64,000 bases of DNA from contig CM057841.1 of the NCBI GenBank assembly GCA_030068075.1, positions 36,993,030-37,057,029 on the forward strand, in the 5' to 3' direction. Made by a program: the position numbers and the translations under genes. The notes under the pieces are model-generated. The model saw only the letters and a list, made by a program, of their open reading frames with translations, was not told the DNA's origin and searched no databases. The stretch is from Paguma larvata (taxonomy: Eukaryota; Chordata; Mammalia; Carnivora; Viverridae). Positions within the stretch are counted from its first letter, which is position 1. Each line of letters starts with the position of its first letter. Below, piece after piece: positions 1-12,042 of this stretch.

Positions 1-1330
1 AAGTGACTACGAAGTGAGTTATACTTAAAAGAATATTTATAAATCTCTTCAGCATCTGATATTTGCTATGATCTACAAGTTTGCTTTGAATCCTCTTGCT
101 TTAAATTCATACAGTTCTGTGGTTAGATACTTCTTACATTGTACTTCGGATTATAAAGTTGCTCAGAAAAGCCTAAAATTAAAACCATTTTACTTGCTGG
201 TTAGTCAAACAACAACAAAACCACACACACACACACACACACACACCCCTTTAACTAGGATTAGTGTAAATGCGTGTGTGTGATTTTATTTAAAGATTTA
301 TTTTTCATTATAAAACATATTTCAAGATAGAGTATGGGTGAATACTCACAAATACTTTGGGAAAATAAACTTACAAAATTAATTCTTTGGAAAACAATGT
401 TTTTCATAGTTGATCAAAGCATGGCATAGTCATTGCATATATTCTTAGATCACTGTCCACTTTAGTAATTGTCAGACATTTCAAGACACACACTCCACTC
501 CTTGCTACGTGTGTTTCTAACTTTATTTTTGAGCCAACAACTGAACATATCCTGAAATATACAGTAAGTCTCTCTTGGTCGTCTGATACAAAAGCAACTT
601 CTTTTCTTTTTCTTCCTTCCTAACTTATTATTTTATGATGAGATGTCTTGTCATTCGTAAAGTCGAGTCACTGAAAGGCTACTCTGTGACTTTGTGTCCA
701 AAACTTTTGGCCATATAGAGTGTTGCTCTAACTTATATTTTAATGATTAAGTTTCTCACAGAGGATATGCAGAGTATTCTACTTAGGGAAATGGAAGAAT
801 AGTGAATATGTATTACAATTTACAACATTTTTCACATGCTTATCCTAAGGAAAAATACACAAATCTCTGCTTTCTAACTTTTTTGAACACTGAATTTATC
901 ATTAATGTTTAAACGCTGCTGTTTACTGTTTGATTTTTGAGGAGTTTATACATTCTACAGTAAAGCCAGAGGAGTTATCTTTACCGTGTAAAATCTTTTG
1001 ATTTGAAACTTAAGGAAATGGTCTTCACGAAAGCAAAATAAACTGACCTTTCTTTGCCCTTTCCTAATTATATATACATGCCTACACATATTTACATTTA
1101 ACAATGACATTGGATATCATTTGAAAGAATTCAGGATAAACTAATTAAAAGGTGGTAAATTTAGAGAGGAAACTTTGACATGGAAACATTTTGTTAGTGG
1201 TAAGTATTGGCATGTATTTTTCAGATTTATTTCTTTTAGAATTTTTAGCCCCATCATTTCCCTAGTATTTTAGGAAGAGGAACCACCTTTTCAAAGGGAA
1301 AATGTATCCACTGTAGCAAAGGTCACTTAT
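1..1330. other. AT-rich unique DNA, no gene seen
   Basis: Every frame is broken by stops. The only recognisable structure is the CA microsatellite near 222-246, followed by a short gtgtgtg run near 271-281. The small frame crossing the CA run (68-283) is explained by the dinucleotide repeat. I see no retroelement here. Confidence 0.6.
222..246. repeat. (CA)n microsatellite
   Basis: About 12 uninterrupted CA units between an AAC-rich stretch and cccct. Likely polymorphic, as mammalian CA repeats of this length usually are. Confidence 0.95.
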
Positions 1331-1600
1331 TTGGACAGACATCAATAATCCTAGCATTCAGAATAGTGCATGTTTTTTTCTCCCTGTTGACAGGCTCAGG
1401 GAATATTACGTGTTATTAATATGGCTGACTAATTCCTAATTAGGAACTCATTAGCAGCTCTACAACTGTAGAGTTTGATGGATTTGCAGCCAATCTTGAA
1501 AAAGGTCACAATAAATGACCTCTGGCCCAAGACTTGCCCTCTGTCCTTCATTTAATAGCATTTATTTTATGCAGGATAATATAATCATTCTGGTGTCCCT
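1331..1600. promoter_or_regulatory. Candidate conserved regulatory block (speculative)
   Basis: This stretch matches no repeat I recognise and holds two symmetric motifs close together. At 1433-1446 is a perfect 14-nt palindrome (ttcctaattaggaa) centred on TAATTA, the core of many homeodomain sites. At 1503-1521 is AGGTCA, a 7-nt spacer, then TGACCT, which is an inverted pair of nuclear-receptor half-sites. Both motifs are seen directly. Enhancer activity is inference from motif density only, since conservation cannot be assessed from one sequence. Confidence 0.25.
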
Positions 1601-2529
1601 TGAGAAAATACACAAGGCCCTTTTTTCACAAGATTATTGCATTTAATATATAGATATTAATAAATGCATTGTTGGCTTTTGATTTTTAGTAGGATATTTC
1701 CACCCATTCTCCCTCTGAGAAAACATTGGTTACAGGCAGGTATGGATGTATCAACTTGTGAAAGACATATGTTAATTTGGAACATTGAGATAAACAAAAG
1801 GAAAATGATGTTTTGGTAATTCCCAGACCAACTGTAGAATACACAACATAATGCATTCACTATTGCAAAGGGAACAATTTTATATTAGTAAAGATATATC
1901 ATTAAAACAAATGTTTTAATGATTGTCATTCTTAAAAGCCAGAGAAGGACATCTAACTATTTCTTAGAGTGAATACGGAGCACAACTCTAAAAAGTAATT
2001 CATTTTAATTTAAAATTTAACAGTGGCACATTTAAAGTTTCAAACTATGTTAAACTCAGCCATAGATTAAAATATGGAGTGTAGTTTTCTTTTCCATTTT
2101 TCTGTTTTCTCTTTGTGTTAAGTTCATGCTTATGTAATTTAGAGAGAGCTTGAAGTTCATTGGGAACCTTAAGTTCCCCCATGATGTCCTGTAAAATTTT
2201 CCAGTGAGTTTAAGGAGAAATTTGTTCTACTTGTGGAAAAAAAAACTAGAGAATTTTAAACAGAGAGTTTAATTTTTTTCTAGCCCTCAGTGGATAAGAG
2301 CAATGAAGTCCCATGCAAACAACAAAGGGAAGAAGTGTATGCGTGTAAGAAAAGTTCTGTGTTCTGATTCCTTCATTTTAAAAATTTAGAAATTTGAGTG
2401 CGGAATTGGAGAATCACATTACCAAATTCTTTCTCCATCTTTACTGTTGGTTAGTTTTCATGTTTTGCTCCCAAAATAGAACTTAGCTTTAGTAGGATGA
2501 GGTATAGAGAAATTATAAACAAGTGCTAT
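1601..2529. other. AT-rich unique DNA, nothing recognised
   Basis: A 67-codon minus-strand frame near 1657-1860 is cysteine-rich by chance and has no recognisable domain. No microsatellite or SINE is visible. Confidence 0.55.
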
Positions 2530-2710
2530 GATTTTCCTATGGAGTTAATCTGGCACAGAGGACAGACATACAATAAAAAATTAAAATAATGGGTAGTGAA
2601 GATTGAGATATGGAAGAACAGAGTGCAATGGGGGAGCATAAGCAAGTCTATGGGGCTTAGAAAAGCCTTGCCAGTGAAATGATATGTAGGCTAAGGTGTG
2701 ATACAGTCTA
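2530..2710 (-). repeat. Possible L2 LINE fragment
   Basis: Phrases such as gaaaagccttgccagtgaaatga resemble the L2 stretch that reads, in this orientation, as 'gaaggcctctctgagaaggtgacat'. The match is patchy and heavily diverged, so both edges and identity are uncertain. Confidence 0.35.
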
Positions 2711-4469
2711 TTTAAGCTAATTTCATGGTTGGTTTTAAATACATAGATTGGGAGAAAAAAAATTCCGCTATCTTCAAGTCTATCAAAAGTCAGAGGTTAC
2801 ATGGGTATTAGGTTGCAAACCTTTGCATTTGATGGCTTATTTGAAAACTTATTTTGTTCAGTTCATTTATGTATGTGTATCTATTTTTCACTCTAGAAAA
2901 AGAGCAGTGGCTTTTTAAAAGTGGGAAACAGTGGAGTGAAACAGATTTAATGTATGTTTAGTCAATAAACTTCATATGTTTTATGGATTGTTACCCAATA
3001 TAAATTGAGGGGTGGAACTTAAATTAGGTATACTTTTGTCAGAGGTCTAATTGAAAATGGAAATAAACAGTAAAGCACTTGATGAGAGCCACTGTTATAT
3101 GGTCTTATGATAGTTGAGGCTCAAAGAAGTAAGAGAGTGAAAAAAGAGGTCTGAGCTGCCCAGCAATTGAATGCATGACCTTGTAGTGAATGAACAACTG
3201 TTACTACAGTGGTTCCACAAAAGCTTGAGTTCTTTAGAGATTAAATAAAACTGGAAAGAGATGAGAAAGTCTCCCAGATGACAGGCTTCAACCAGGCTGA
3301 GTTTTCCCTTCAGGTCGCTGGGAGCCACTGACAGGTAATGAGCAGCAGCGGGACAGAGCCCATGAGCGAGTCCTATAGGATAAGGTAGAACGCCTGGATA
3401 AAAGAAAATGCAGTTAGTAAAGGACTGGAAATCATCTAGTTGGTGCAGGAAAATATCCAGTCAAGGAAAAGTGACATATTTGAAGGAAGGCTGTCTGGTA
3501 CCTTACTTACTTAAATCCTAGTGCTTGCAGGATGAGATACTGTTTCTAAATTGTTTGACCTGTGTTCATCTTATCTCCAAGAAGAGTGAAAAAGTGCCTT
3601 GCAGACAAGGTCCACACCTCATAATTATTTAGCAACTCCAGTAATGATCTGAGAGCAGGCATTCAGAAAATAGTCTTTGACCAATGCGGTAGAATTCAGT
3701 TATTAAGATGCTGTACTCATTGCCCTGAATTGACTGACATTTAGTGTCTCTAACTTGAGACTATGTAGACACTAACTCTGATCAGCAGTCACACTGGATG
3801 TTCAGTCGATGCGGACGTTAGCAGCATTTAAATGAAATGAATCATTCCAGAGCTATGGTCAGAATTATTCTTCCTATCCTTAAGAGCTTGTTTAAGATGT
3901 CGTTTTCTCTTAGAAAATTTCTCAGACCAGGTCATGGTCCTCTTTCTCCTTTGGAATTTAATTAAGTATAATTAAATCATTAACTATTAAAATATTTGTT
4001 CAAAGCTCTCTTTACTCAACAAAAAAAATAAGCACTACAGGTAAAAAAAAGAAACGGAATTGGTCTCATTCACCAGTTGTTTTTTTCTCAGCACCTTCCC
4101 CTAATATTTTATTCATAACAAGTGCTCTATAGACATTTTGACATAATTACAAATAATAATAAATTTGGCATAGAATTTGGGAAACATGTTTTTCTTTTTC
4201 CTCAGCCATGCCGTTACCTAAGTAAGGTAAGCACCTCAATGCACTTTTTCTTTCATTTTCTTACTTGATGTAATCAAGTTTGTTGTGATGTTCAAATGAG
4301 ATTGTGAGTACTAACTTGGGCTCTAATTACTATGACTACAAACTAGTTTTGGAAGGTTGAGTAAATCTCTTTTTTTAAAATCTGTGAGATGAAAATGTTG
4401 AAAAGTTAATGGTATAGCATAGGGCACTTAGACAAGCAAGTAGAGAGGCAGTCTCATTAATAGACAACA
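2711..4469. other. Unique AT-rich DNA, no gene
   Basis: Around 3100-3200 there are faint similarities to a minus-strand MIR (gttgaggctcaaagaag), too weak to annotate alone. The 77-codon minus frame at 3095-3328 overlaps that area and shows no domain. Confidence 0.5.
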
Positions 4470-4655
4470 GTTACAGCCCTGGTGCCGTTGTTGGACACCC
4501 GGCTCCCACCCCTCCTAGTATTTGGTCTGAGGAACGTGACCTCTTCAGGCTTCAGTTTCCTCATCTGTCAAGCAGACTGTAATAAGAACTAAATATATGA
4601 AAACACATCAAGCATTTAGAACACTTCTGGGTGTTAAATAAGTGCTCAAGTGTAA
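4470..4655 (+). repeat. MIR SINE fragment
   Basis: Contains the MIR core order: a gtgacctcttcaggcttcag segment matching the family's 'tgacct..ggc..' box, then tttcctcatctgtcaa, then a downstream piece matching 'taaatgag..acat.. gcgcttagaac' (here catcaagcatttagaac), and finally a gtgctcaa end. Strongly diverged, as expected for this ancient tRNA-derived SINE. Confidence 0.75.
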
Positions 4656-4744
4656 CATGATTGCATACTAGATTTGGAAATTTCACTTTAGATCCAATAT
4701 GGTGAAAGTTTTAGAGAAACAAGGGTTTGGAAAGTATATGAGTT

Positions 4745-5340
4745 TAGAGTCTAGTTTAGTTAACCAGGTAACAAATGATGCCCGTGTGCATGAGAATTGT
4801 GGCAGAAAATGTGGAGAGAAATGAAGGTCATCATTTTTTCAGAGTTGGAAATCAACAGAGGATGATAGGGTTTAGATTAGATTTAGGGGATGAAGACAGG
4901 TGTGATCTGCAGTATTTTCTTGATCAATTGAATGGCTGTTGGTGGCACTTACTGAGTTTAAAAGGCAGCAGAAATAGGTGAGTTCTGTTTTGAAGCTATT
5001 GAGTTAGAGCTGCCTATAGGACGCTCAACGAGAGCTACCCAGTAGAGAGTTTGATATATGGCTCTGAAATAAAAGCAAAAGATCTGCAATGAAGAACACA
5101 CTCTAAACGAAAGATCAAATAGCATAACCCTCAAAGGAAGGATGTATTTTGAGTGGAGAACAGTTAAAATTGAAGTCTTCAGAGTGTTTATATGCAGATG
5201 AGATGGCCAAAGGTTAGGAAAAGGTTGGAATTAGAAGCACTATCAGTATTTCTTGGAAAGACGTGAAAGGTAGAATCCAAAGCATAGGTCTAGACAAAAA
5301 CAATAAGCCCATTACGTAAAAACAGGTGCAGAGAAAAAGT
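4745..5340 (-). repeat. L2-like LINE fragment
   Basis: Runs such as ggcacttactgagtt, gagttctgttttgaagct and agagctgcctataggacg match, in order, a common mammalian ancient repeat I know as antisense L2. The 68-codon plus frame at 4775-4981 lies inside and is a chance reading of it. Family assignment is by memory; presence of an old dispersed repeat is more certain than the exact name. Confidence 0.55.
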
Positions 5341-5384
5341 ACGTATATTTGGTTATTTAGGTGAAATGGAATTTTTTCTTATAT

Positions 5385-5980
5385 GTATTTTGTATAGCTG
5401 CATAACAAATTACCACAAACCCAGTGGCTTCACACAATGCCCATTTATTATCTCACATTTCTGTAGGTCAGATATTTGAGCGGGCTCAGCTCAGGGTCTC
5501 ACAAGGCAGCAATCAAGGTGTCCACCAGTGAACTCTTATCTGTAGGACCTGGGGAAGAATCTATTTCCTCATTCAAGCTGTTCACAGAATCCATTTACTT
5601 GAAGTTGTTGCTCTAAGATCTCTGTTTCCTTGCCAGGATGCACACTCTGCCTTTAGAGGTGTCCACATCCTTCTCCCATGGCCCCTTTCATCCTCAAGCC
5701 CTCTAAGCACATTAGATCTCCTTTATCCTTTATTCTCTCCTCACATCCTCAGACCTCCTCTTCTGCCTCTGCTTTTAAGGCTCATGAGATTACATTTAGC
5801 CTGTCCGGATATTCTAGGATTCTCTCTTCAACTTAAGGTCAAGTAATTAGCTACATTCATTACATGCAGCATTTCTTTGTCATATAAGGTAACATATTCA
5901 CAAGAATCCTATTTTATCATATGCACACTCCAAGACATAAGGGCATGAAATATTTGGGGGGAACATAATCCTACCTACCA
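5385..5980 (-). repeat. Solo LTR, ERVL-MaLR (MLT1-type)
   Basis: The plus strand reads gctgcataacaaattaccac, then cagtggcttcacac, atttattatctcacatttct, caatcaaggtgtccacc, gattacatttagcctg and finally ggggggaacataatcctacc. That is the complement of an MLT1-family LTR from its 3' end to its 5' end. No internal retroviral sequence lies beside it, so it is a solo LTR. Its last bases (ctacca) overlap the target site later used by the SINE pair at 5984-6383. Confidence 0.75.
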
Positions 5981-5983
5981 GAA

Positions 5984-6194
5984 TTTTTTTTTCAATTTTA
6001 ACGTTCATTTATTTTTGAGACAGACACAGAGTGTGAGCAGAGGAGGGGCAGAGAGAAGGAGACACAGAATCTGAGGCAGGCTCCAGGCCCCGATCTATCA
6101 GCACAGAGCCCAACACAGGGCTTGAACCCACGAACTGTGAGATCATGACCTGAGCAAAGTCAGGTGCTTAACCAACTGAGCCACCCAGGCGCCT
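5984..6194 (-). mobile_element. Feliform tRNA-derived SINE (inner copy of nested pair)
   Basis: Complement of the full SINE: T-rich tail at the left, cagaatctgaggcaggct body, and the tRNA head ending accaactgagccacccaggc. It abuts the tail of the next copy. The outer 9-bp duplication ctaccagaa (5975-5983 and 6384-6392) flanks the pair, so this copy most likely inserted into the A-tail of the other one. Confidence 0.92.
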
Positions 6195-6383
6195 GTTAAT
6201 TTTTTTAATGTTTGTTTAATTTTGAGAGAGTGGGGCAGAGAGAGAGGGAGACACAGAATCTGAAGCAGGCTCTGAGCTCTGAGCTGTCAGCACAGAGCCT
6301 GATTCAGTGCTCGAACTCATGAACTGAGAGATCATGATCTGAGCTGAAGTCAGATGCTTAACCCACTGAACCACCCAGGTGCC
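6195..6383 (-). mobile_element. Feliform tRNA-derived SINE (outer copy of nested pair)
   Basis: Same orientation as its left neighbour; reads from a ttaatttttttaatg tail to the head aaccacccaggtgccc. The right target-site copy ctaccagaa starts at 6384. The CT-rich middle is shortened compared with the neighbour. Confidence 0.92.
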
Positions 6384-6392
6384 CTACCAGAA

Positions 6393-7407
6393 ATGTTTTT
6401 TGCTCTTCCAGTGGAGTAAGAGGAAGAATAATGTAGGAGTAAAGTAAGAGAATAAAGGGTAAGGTAGGAGAAAAGAGGGAAAACCTTATTTGTTGTTTGC
6501 TTGCTTGCTCTTTGTTTTCTAGCCATGAACTAGATCTTTGTGGATCTAGCCATGAACTGCTTTGGGTGGCGTTCCAGTGTCTGTACTGTTATACTAAAAT
6601 AATTAGGGGAGTCCTTTGTCTTCTTTCCATCTCTAAGCTATTTCTTACAGTTTACATTCCTCCAAAGCTTCCCTCTTTTAATATCCTTAATCGTTTGGAC
6701 TCGCGTGTACTTTTGCACACTCTCATTTTTCTAAAGTTGTGATGGGTGGGAGAGATTATGGTTTTAAGTCTACATCTTAAAAGGGAATTGAAATAGTGTA
6801 AAAATGAGCAGCATTGCAATGACTTGAGGAAATTAAGTGAAAAAGAAAAGCTTAAATATTTGTATTAATGTAGAAATATTTTTACTTTATTATCTATAAC
6901 ATGATATATAAATATAGTCTTATTACTTGTCAAGCATTTTAAATTATGCTTAATATTCTCAGTTCCTAATTAATTTTTTTCTTAAATGGTATTTGAATTC
7001 CATTAAACTGTTTAAGCCGTTCCAGCGTGCAAATAGGGATCAGTATTTTCTATCTTCATTAAAAGTATTCATGGGATGAGCAATATTAAGTGGGAAAAGT
7101 GAATTAAAAATAAAACTAAAATGATAGTTTATTTAGAGATTGAATTAACAAAAGTTATAATAAATTTTAATATTTGAAATCAGTTCATTAAAAAGTATGA
7201 TTAATAATTTTTATCATAAAAAATCAAAAAAGTCTCTCATTATAGTCATATTGTATCTACATCATAATTAATTATTTTTATCTTACTGTTTTTTCTTTAC
7301 ATGGTGAATTTTAACAGTTGTCCAACCAATCATTTTGGAAGGAGGAGACATGTTTCCCTTTCCTCTTTGCAAGAGTTAACATGTGAACAAAAACCAACTT
7401 TATCTTC
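6393..7407. other. AT-rich unique DNA with a short 27-bp-period duplication
   Basis: A direct repeat tctagccatgaact occurs at 6518-6531 and 6545-6558. The 81-codon frame at 6497-6742 contains it and shows no domain. From 6850 to 7300 the DNA is extremely AT-rich. Confidence 0.6.
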
Positions 7408-7415
7408 TAACATTT

Positions 7416-7630
7416 CTAAAAAATTTTTTAGCGTTTTTATTTATTTTTGAGAGACAGAGACAGAGCATGAGCAGTGTAGGGGCAGAGAGAGGGAGACACA
7501 AAATCTGAAGCAGGCTCCAGGCTCTGAACTAACAACACAGAGCCTGATGCGGGACTTGAACTCACTAACCGTGAAATCATGACCTGAGCTGAAGTCGGAC
7601 ACTCACCCGATTGAGCTACCCAGGTGCCCT
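7416..7630 (-). mobile_element. Feliform tRNA-derived SINE
   Basis: Full-length minus-strand copy with T-rich tail, caaaatctgaagcaggctcc body and tRNA head ending gagctacccaggtgccc. An 8-bp target-site duplication taacattt lies at 7408-7415 and 7631-7638. Confidence 0.93.
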
Positions 7631-8170
7631 TAACATTTATTTTTTCTAAAATGTTTTTTCTTCTAAATATCTTTTAATACCTATTCTCTATTATATTGGT
7701 TGATAGTGCCAGCTTTAGCAAAGGAAAATGTGACCCTTCCCTCTCTGGGATTTTGGTTAGGATTCTTTGTTTTCCTTTCTTTTTCCCTTTTGTTCTTTAG
7801 CATCTCATAAGACAAAGATCAAAGATGGTTAAAAACAAACCCCAAAAATAATAGTGTATCAAGAAAAATATTAAGTTAGGAATTAATTTAAGATGTACCA
7901 TTTTTCTACTGTCTGAAGTATGGATAAACATTGTAATCGATGTATATGTTAAATAGTATTTTTCTGAAAATACTATATTCAATCAGTTTTGTATCTTGTA
8001 CTTGGTGCCATCTTAGATTTTAAAAAAATCAATAAAGTCAGACAATCAGGTTTCTTAAAACATATATATAAAAACTACAGATTATAAATTATGATTAGAT
8101 TTTATTTAGGCTTCCTGGAACTAGGAGGTGAGGTGATCATTAAGTAATTCTCATCAGACAAGGTTTTAAA

Positions 8171-8357
8171 CTATTTCTTTTTCTTTTTTTAATACTTACT
8201 TTTGAGAGCACTAGCAGGGGAGGGGCAGAGAAAGGGGGACAGAGGATCTGAAGCAGGCTTCACATTGGCGAAAGAGAGCCTGATGCGGGGCTCCAACTCA
8301 AAAACCATGAGATCATGACCTGAGGCAAAGTCAGACAGTCAGCCAACTGAGCCACTC
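8171..8357 (-). mobile_element. Diverged feliform SINE
   Basis: Minus-strand copy with several lesions in the head (agccaactgagccactcaa). Target-site duplications aggttttaaa (8161-8170) and aagttttaaa (8358-8367) differ at one base. Confidence 0.88.
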
Positions 8358-8367
8358 AAGTTTTAAA

Positions 8368-10402
8368 AATTTTTTTTCAAATAACATCATAACGAGGCTT
8401 TCTCTTCCTTTTGCTGTTGAGAATTGTTTTTATTTCCAAGGAGAAATTGGAAGTATGAAATTAACTCAATCAGTGGGTGTTTAATTAACCAAACATAGTC
8501 GCTTAGGGTCTATTCTAGGACTAAGACAAACTTCTCAGGGAATTCTGTCAGGGCTTTGAGTTGATCTAATTTTCCAAGGTCTAAGCTACAGTAGGTGAGA
8601 AATGCACACGGTGCAACTGGTGGCCATGTCACCAGAATGACTGGTGAACTCTTAGAGGACTCAGGAAGTCAACAGTCTAGAGTAACAGGCTAGGTGAAAA
8701 GTAGGGCCTCCAGGTAGATAGTAAGTTTAAGTGTCTGTAGATGGTGAGATGGTAAACAGATAATGTAGCAGAGTGCATACATAACAGGGCAAGAGGTTCT
8801 GAACAGATTTGATAAGTAATGTAAGATTATGAGAAGCTGGTGTCTTTAAAGTAGACAGTTTCACCATCTTTATTATGCCAGGTCACAGAAAGACAAAGGC
8901 TCTGTGGGAAAAGAATGAATAGTGCGTGTCCTTGAAGACAGAATATGTTACTGTGGAGCAGAGAGAAGTGAAGAGAAGCAACATAATTAACTTCCAAAAA
9001 TAAAGACTAGCAAGTTTTGGGATTTGCAATCAAGCTCTATCTTTACTAGCAAAATAATGAAGTGTACACACAAGAAGATTAAATTTAAAAAATCAATTAC
9101 TAATAATTGAGTAGGGAGTATTTTATTGTGTATATATTTTTAGGAATTACTACTTATTATTTTTAGGTTCACTGTATAACATGCATAAAGCTCATGGTTT
9201 CTAATAAGTTATAAGTAAATTCTGATTACAAGTAGGAATTTTGAATTGACTTTATGCATCCAGACTTCCGAGAATATCCAGAGGGATCAGAAGAGCTTCC
9301 TTTTGTTCTTGGCAGTTGTGTGTGTGTGATTTTTTTTTTTATAGTTTGCTTTGATTTAATTTTTTCTGACATTCAGTGATATTTCAATCATTGAAATAAT
9401 AGACCCACATCCATGGTAAAAGTTTCTGAGAGATTCAGGAAGTCAAACAGCACTTTATTAACTAAATCACAGATTTTGTTTGTAGCTTTTGTTTCTTCCT
9501 CATTGTATTAACCAGAGGTCTTTATTCCCTGTAGAACTGTGTATCAGAGAATCTTGGGCTAGAGATAGGAGCATTAAAAATATCTTGGCTGTCCTGAGCA
9601 GTAACTCAGTTCTGTGAAATTGTATCCACTGGGATCTATGGGTTGCTTGAGACAGCTTTATTTCTCAAATTTATTATATTCCCTCACAGCTTCTCTTAAA
9701 GATTTCATAAACTCACAATGAAAAGTGGTCACTTAAAATCATACTCCGTACATAGCAGAGGTAATCAGACTTGGCTTTTTCTGTGCCCTACATGAATAGC
9801 AAAAGCATTAACTAATGGTAAAGGAACCTGTTGACCAGGAAGCAACAAACTCCAGCTAGTTCTCTTCTGTCTTATGATGATGCTTTGGGGATTTTTCTGG
9901 GTCATTTAACAAACCAACTGTCTGTTACTACCAACCTTAATTTTTATAGAAGAACTATTTTTTAATTTCCAAAGAACTCACAAGATAGTTGCTAACTTTT
10001 TGCTATTTGGCCTATTTGCAGGTTGTGGGAAAAAAATTATATTATTTTATCATAGGCACAATAGATGCTTTTATGTTAGAAAACACTGACTCAGATTTTT
10101 ATTAAGATTTTACTGGTAACTTTGTTTTATGTCTTGGGGATCAAGATGTCTTTGTTTTTGCTTTGTGTTACTAACTTTAATAGATTTAAGGACCCTAGAA
10201 TGAGCTTGATTCAGTAGTTAAAAAAATACAAGTATATAGTACAGTCTGTAGCAAATCAGTACATTTGCTCTAACAAATTTTAAATAATAAGAAAAACACA
10301 CACTTGGTACAATTGCAAGCTAAAAGATCCAATTTGAGTCCAGTGGATATTAATATGTTAATACTTGAAATAACTTATTTAGCAATTCTACAATTAACAT
10401 GC
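8368..10402. other. Unique AT-rich DNA, no gene or clear repeat
   Basis: About 2 kb with no recognisable element. A gtgtgtgtg plus poly-T run sits near 9319-9341. The block around 8640-8960 has a more balanced base composition but no ORF. Confidence 0.55.
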
Positions 10403-10487
10403 AGTGTTATATTAGTTTTAGGAGTACACCATAGTGTTTGAACATTTCTATGTATTACTCAGTGCTCATCAAGATAAGTGTACTTTT

Positions 10488-11236
10488 TCTTTTAATAATT
10501 TATAGTAAATAGTTTTCCATACAACACCCAGTGCTCATCCCAACAAGTGCCCTCCTCTGTGCCCATCACTCATTCACACCCCTCTCCCCTCAGTTTGTTC
10601 TGAGTCTTTGAGACTCTTTTATGTTATGTCTTCCTTGGTTTTTTTTTCCTTCCCTTCTTCCCTTCCTCCCTGGTTTTCTGTTAGATCTCATAAAGCCTAC
10701 ATATGCGTGGAAACATATGGCATCTGTCTTTCTCTGCCTGACTTATTTCACTCAGCATAATATCCTCCAGTTCCATCATGTTGCCACACATGGTCAGATT
10801 TCATTCCTTCTCATTGCTGCGTAGTATTCCATTGTATATATATGTGCCACCTGAAACGATGCTCAATGTCACTCATCATCAGGAAATACAAATCAAAACC
10901 ACACTGAGATACCACCTCACACCAGTCAGAGTGACTAAAATGAACAAAACAGGAAACTATAGCTGCTGGTGAGGGTGTAGAGAAACAGGCACCCTCTTGC
11001 ACTGTTGGTGGGAATGCAAACTGGTGCAGCTACTCTGGAGAACTGTGTGAAAGTTCATCAAAAAAATGAAAATAAAAGTACCCTATGACCTAGCAATAGT
11101 ACTGTTAGGAATCTACCCAAGAGATACAGGACTGCTGATGCATAGAGGCACGTGTACCCCGATGTTCAGAGCAGCACTTTCAACAATAGCCAAATCATGG
11201 AAAGAGACTAAGTGTCCATCAACTGATGAATGGATA
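10488..11236 (-). mobile_element. Younger L1 insertion with 5' inversion
   Basis: 10488-10850 is the complement of an L1 3' end, reading leftward to the poly-A. 10850-11236 is the directly upstream ORF2 tail in the opposite orientation, for example atgaacaaaacaggaaac and caatagccaaatcatgg. The insertion is bounded by a perfect 15-bp duplication gataagtgtactttt (10473-10487 and 11237-11251). Only about ten L1 bases are missing at the inversion point. This is the classical twin-priming product. Confidence 0.92.
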
Positions 11237-11454
11237 GATAAGTGTACTTTTAATCTCCTTCACCTATTTCACCCATCTGCTCACCTGCCTCCTTTCTTGT
11301 AACCACTGGTTTGTTCTATAAGAGTCTGGGTTTTTTTTATTAATTTTTAAAATTTTTATTGTCTCTTTTGTTCTTTGCTCATTTGTTTTTGTTTTTTAGG
11401 TTCCATATATGAGTGCAATCACATTGTATGTGTCTAAGTGCCTCCTTTTATTTT

Positions 11455-12042
11455 TTTTAATCAATTTATTGTCAATTTTGTTTCCATATAACACCCAGGG
11501 CTTATCCCAACAAGTGCCTTCCTCAGTGCCCGTCACTCTTTCTCCCCCCTCCCATATCCCCCCTCACCCCTCAGTTTGTTCTTAGTATTTAAGAGTCTCT
11601 TATGTTTTGCCTCCCTCCCTCTCTGTAGCTTTTTTTTCCCTCTCTTCCCCTCCCCTATGGTTTTCTACTAGGTCTCTCAAAATCCACCTATGTGTGGAAA
11701 CATATGATATCTGTCTTTCTCTGACTTATTTCACTCAGCATAATACCTTACAGTTCCATCCATGTTGCTACACATGGCCAGATTTCATTGTTTCTCATTG
11801 CCGCGTAGTATTCCATTGTATATATGTATACCACATCTTCTTTATTCATTTGTCAGTTGATAGACACTTAGTCTCTTTCCATGATTTGGCTATAGTCAAA
11901 AGTGCTGCTATACACATCAGGGTACACGTGCCCCTATGCATCAGCACTCCTGTGTCTCTTGGGTAAATTCCTAGCAGTGCTATTGCTGGGTCATAGGGTG
12001 ATTCTATTTCCATTTTTTTGAGGAACCTCCACACCGTTCTTC
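11455..12042 (-). mobile_element. Second younger L1 insertion, 5' truncated
   Basis: Complement of an L1 3' UTR (acacccagggcttatccc) running into the last part of ORF2 and stopping at gaggaacctccacaccg. The older L1 resumes with attatactctctagatcaat. Flanks cctccttttattt and cttctttcattta look like an imperfect target-site duplication, but this is not certain. Confidence 0.82.

Noticed and set aside
5385..5980. Complete endogenous retrovirus at the MaLR LTR
   Set aside because: Only one LTR is present, with no internal gag/pol/env-like sequence on either side; it is a solo LTR.
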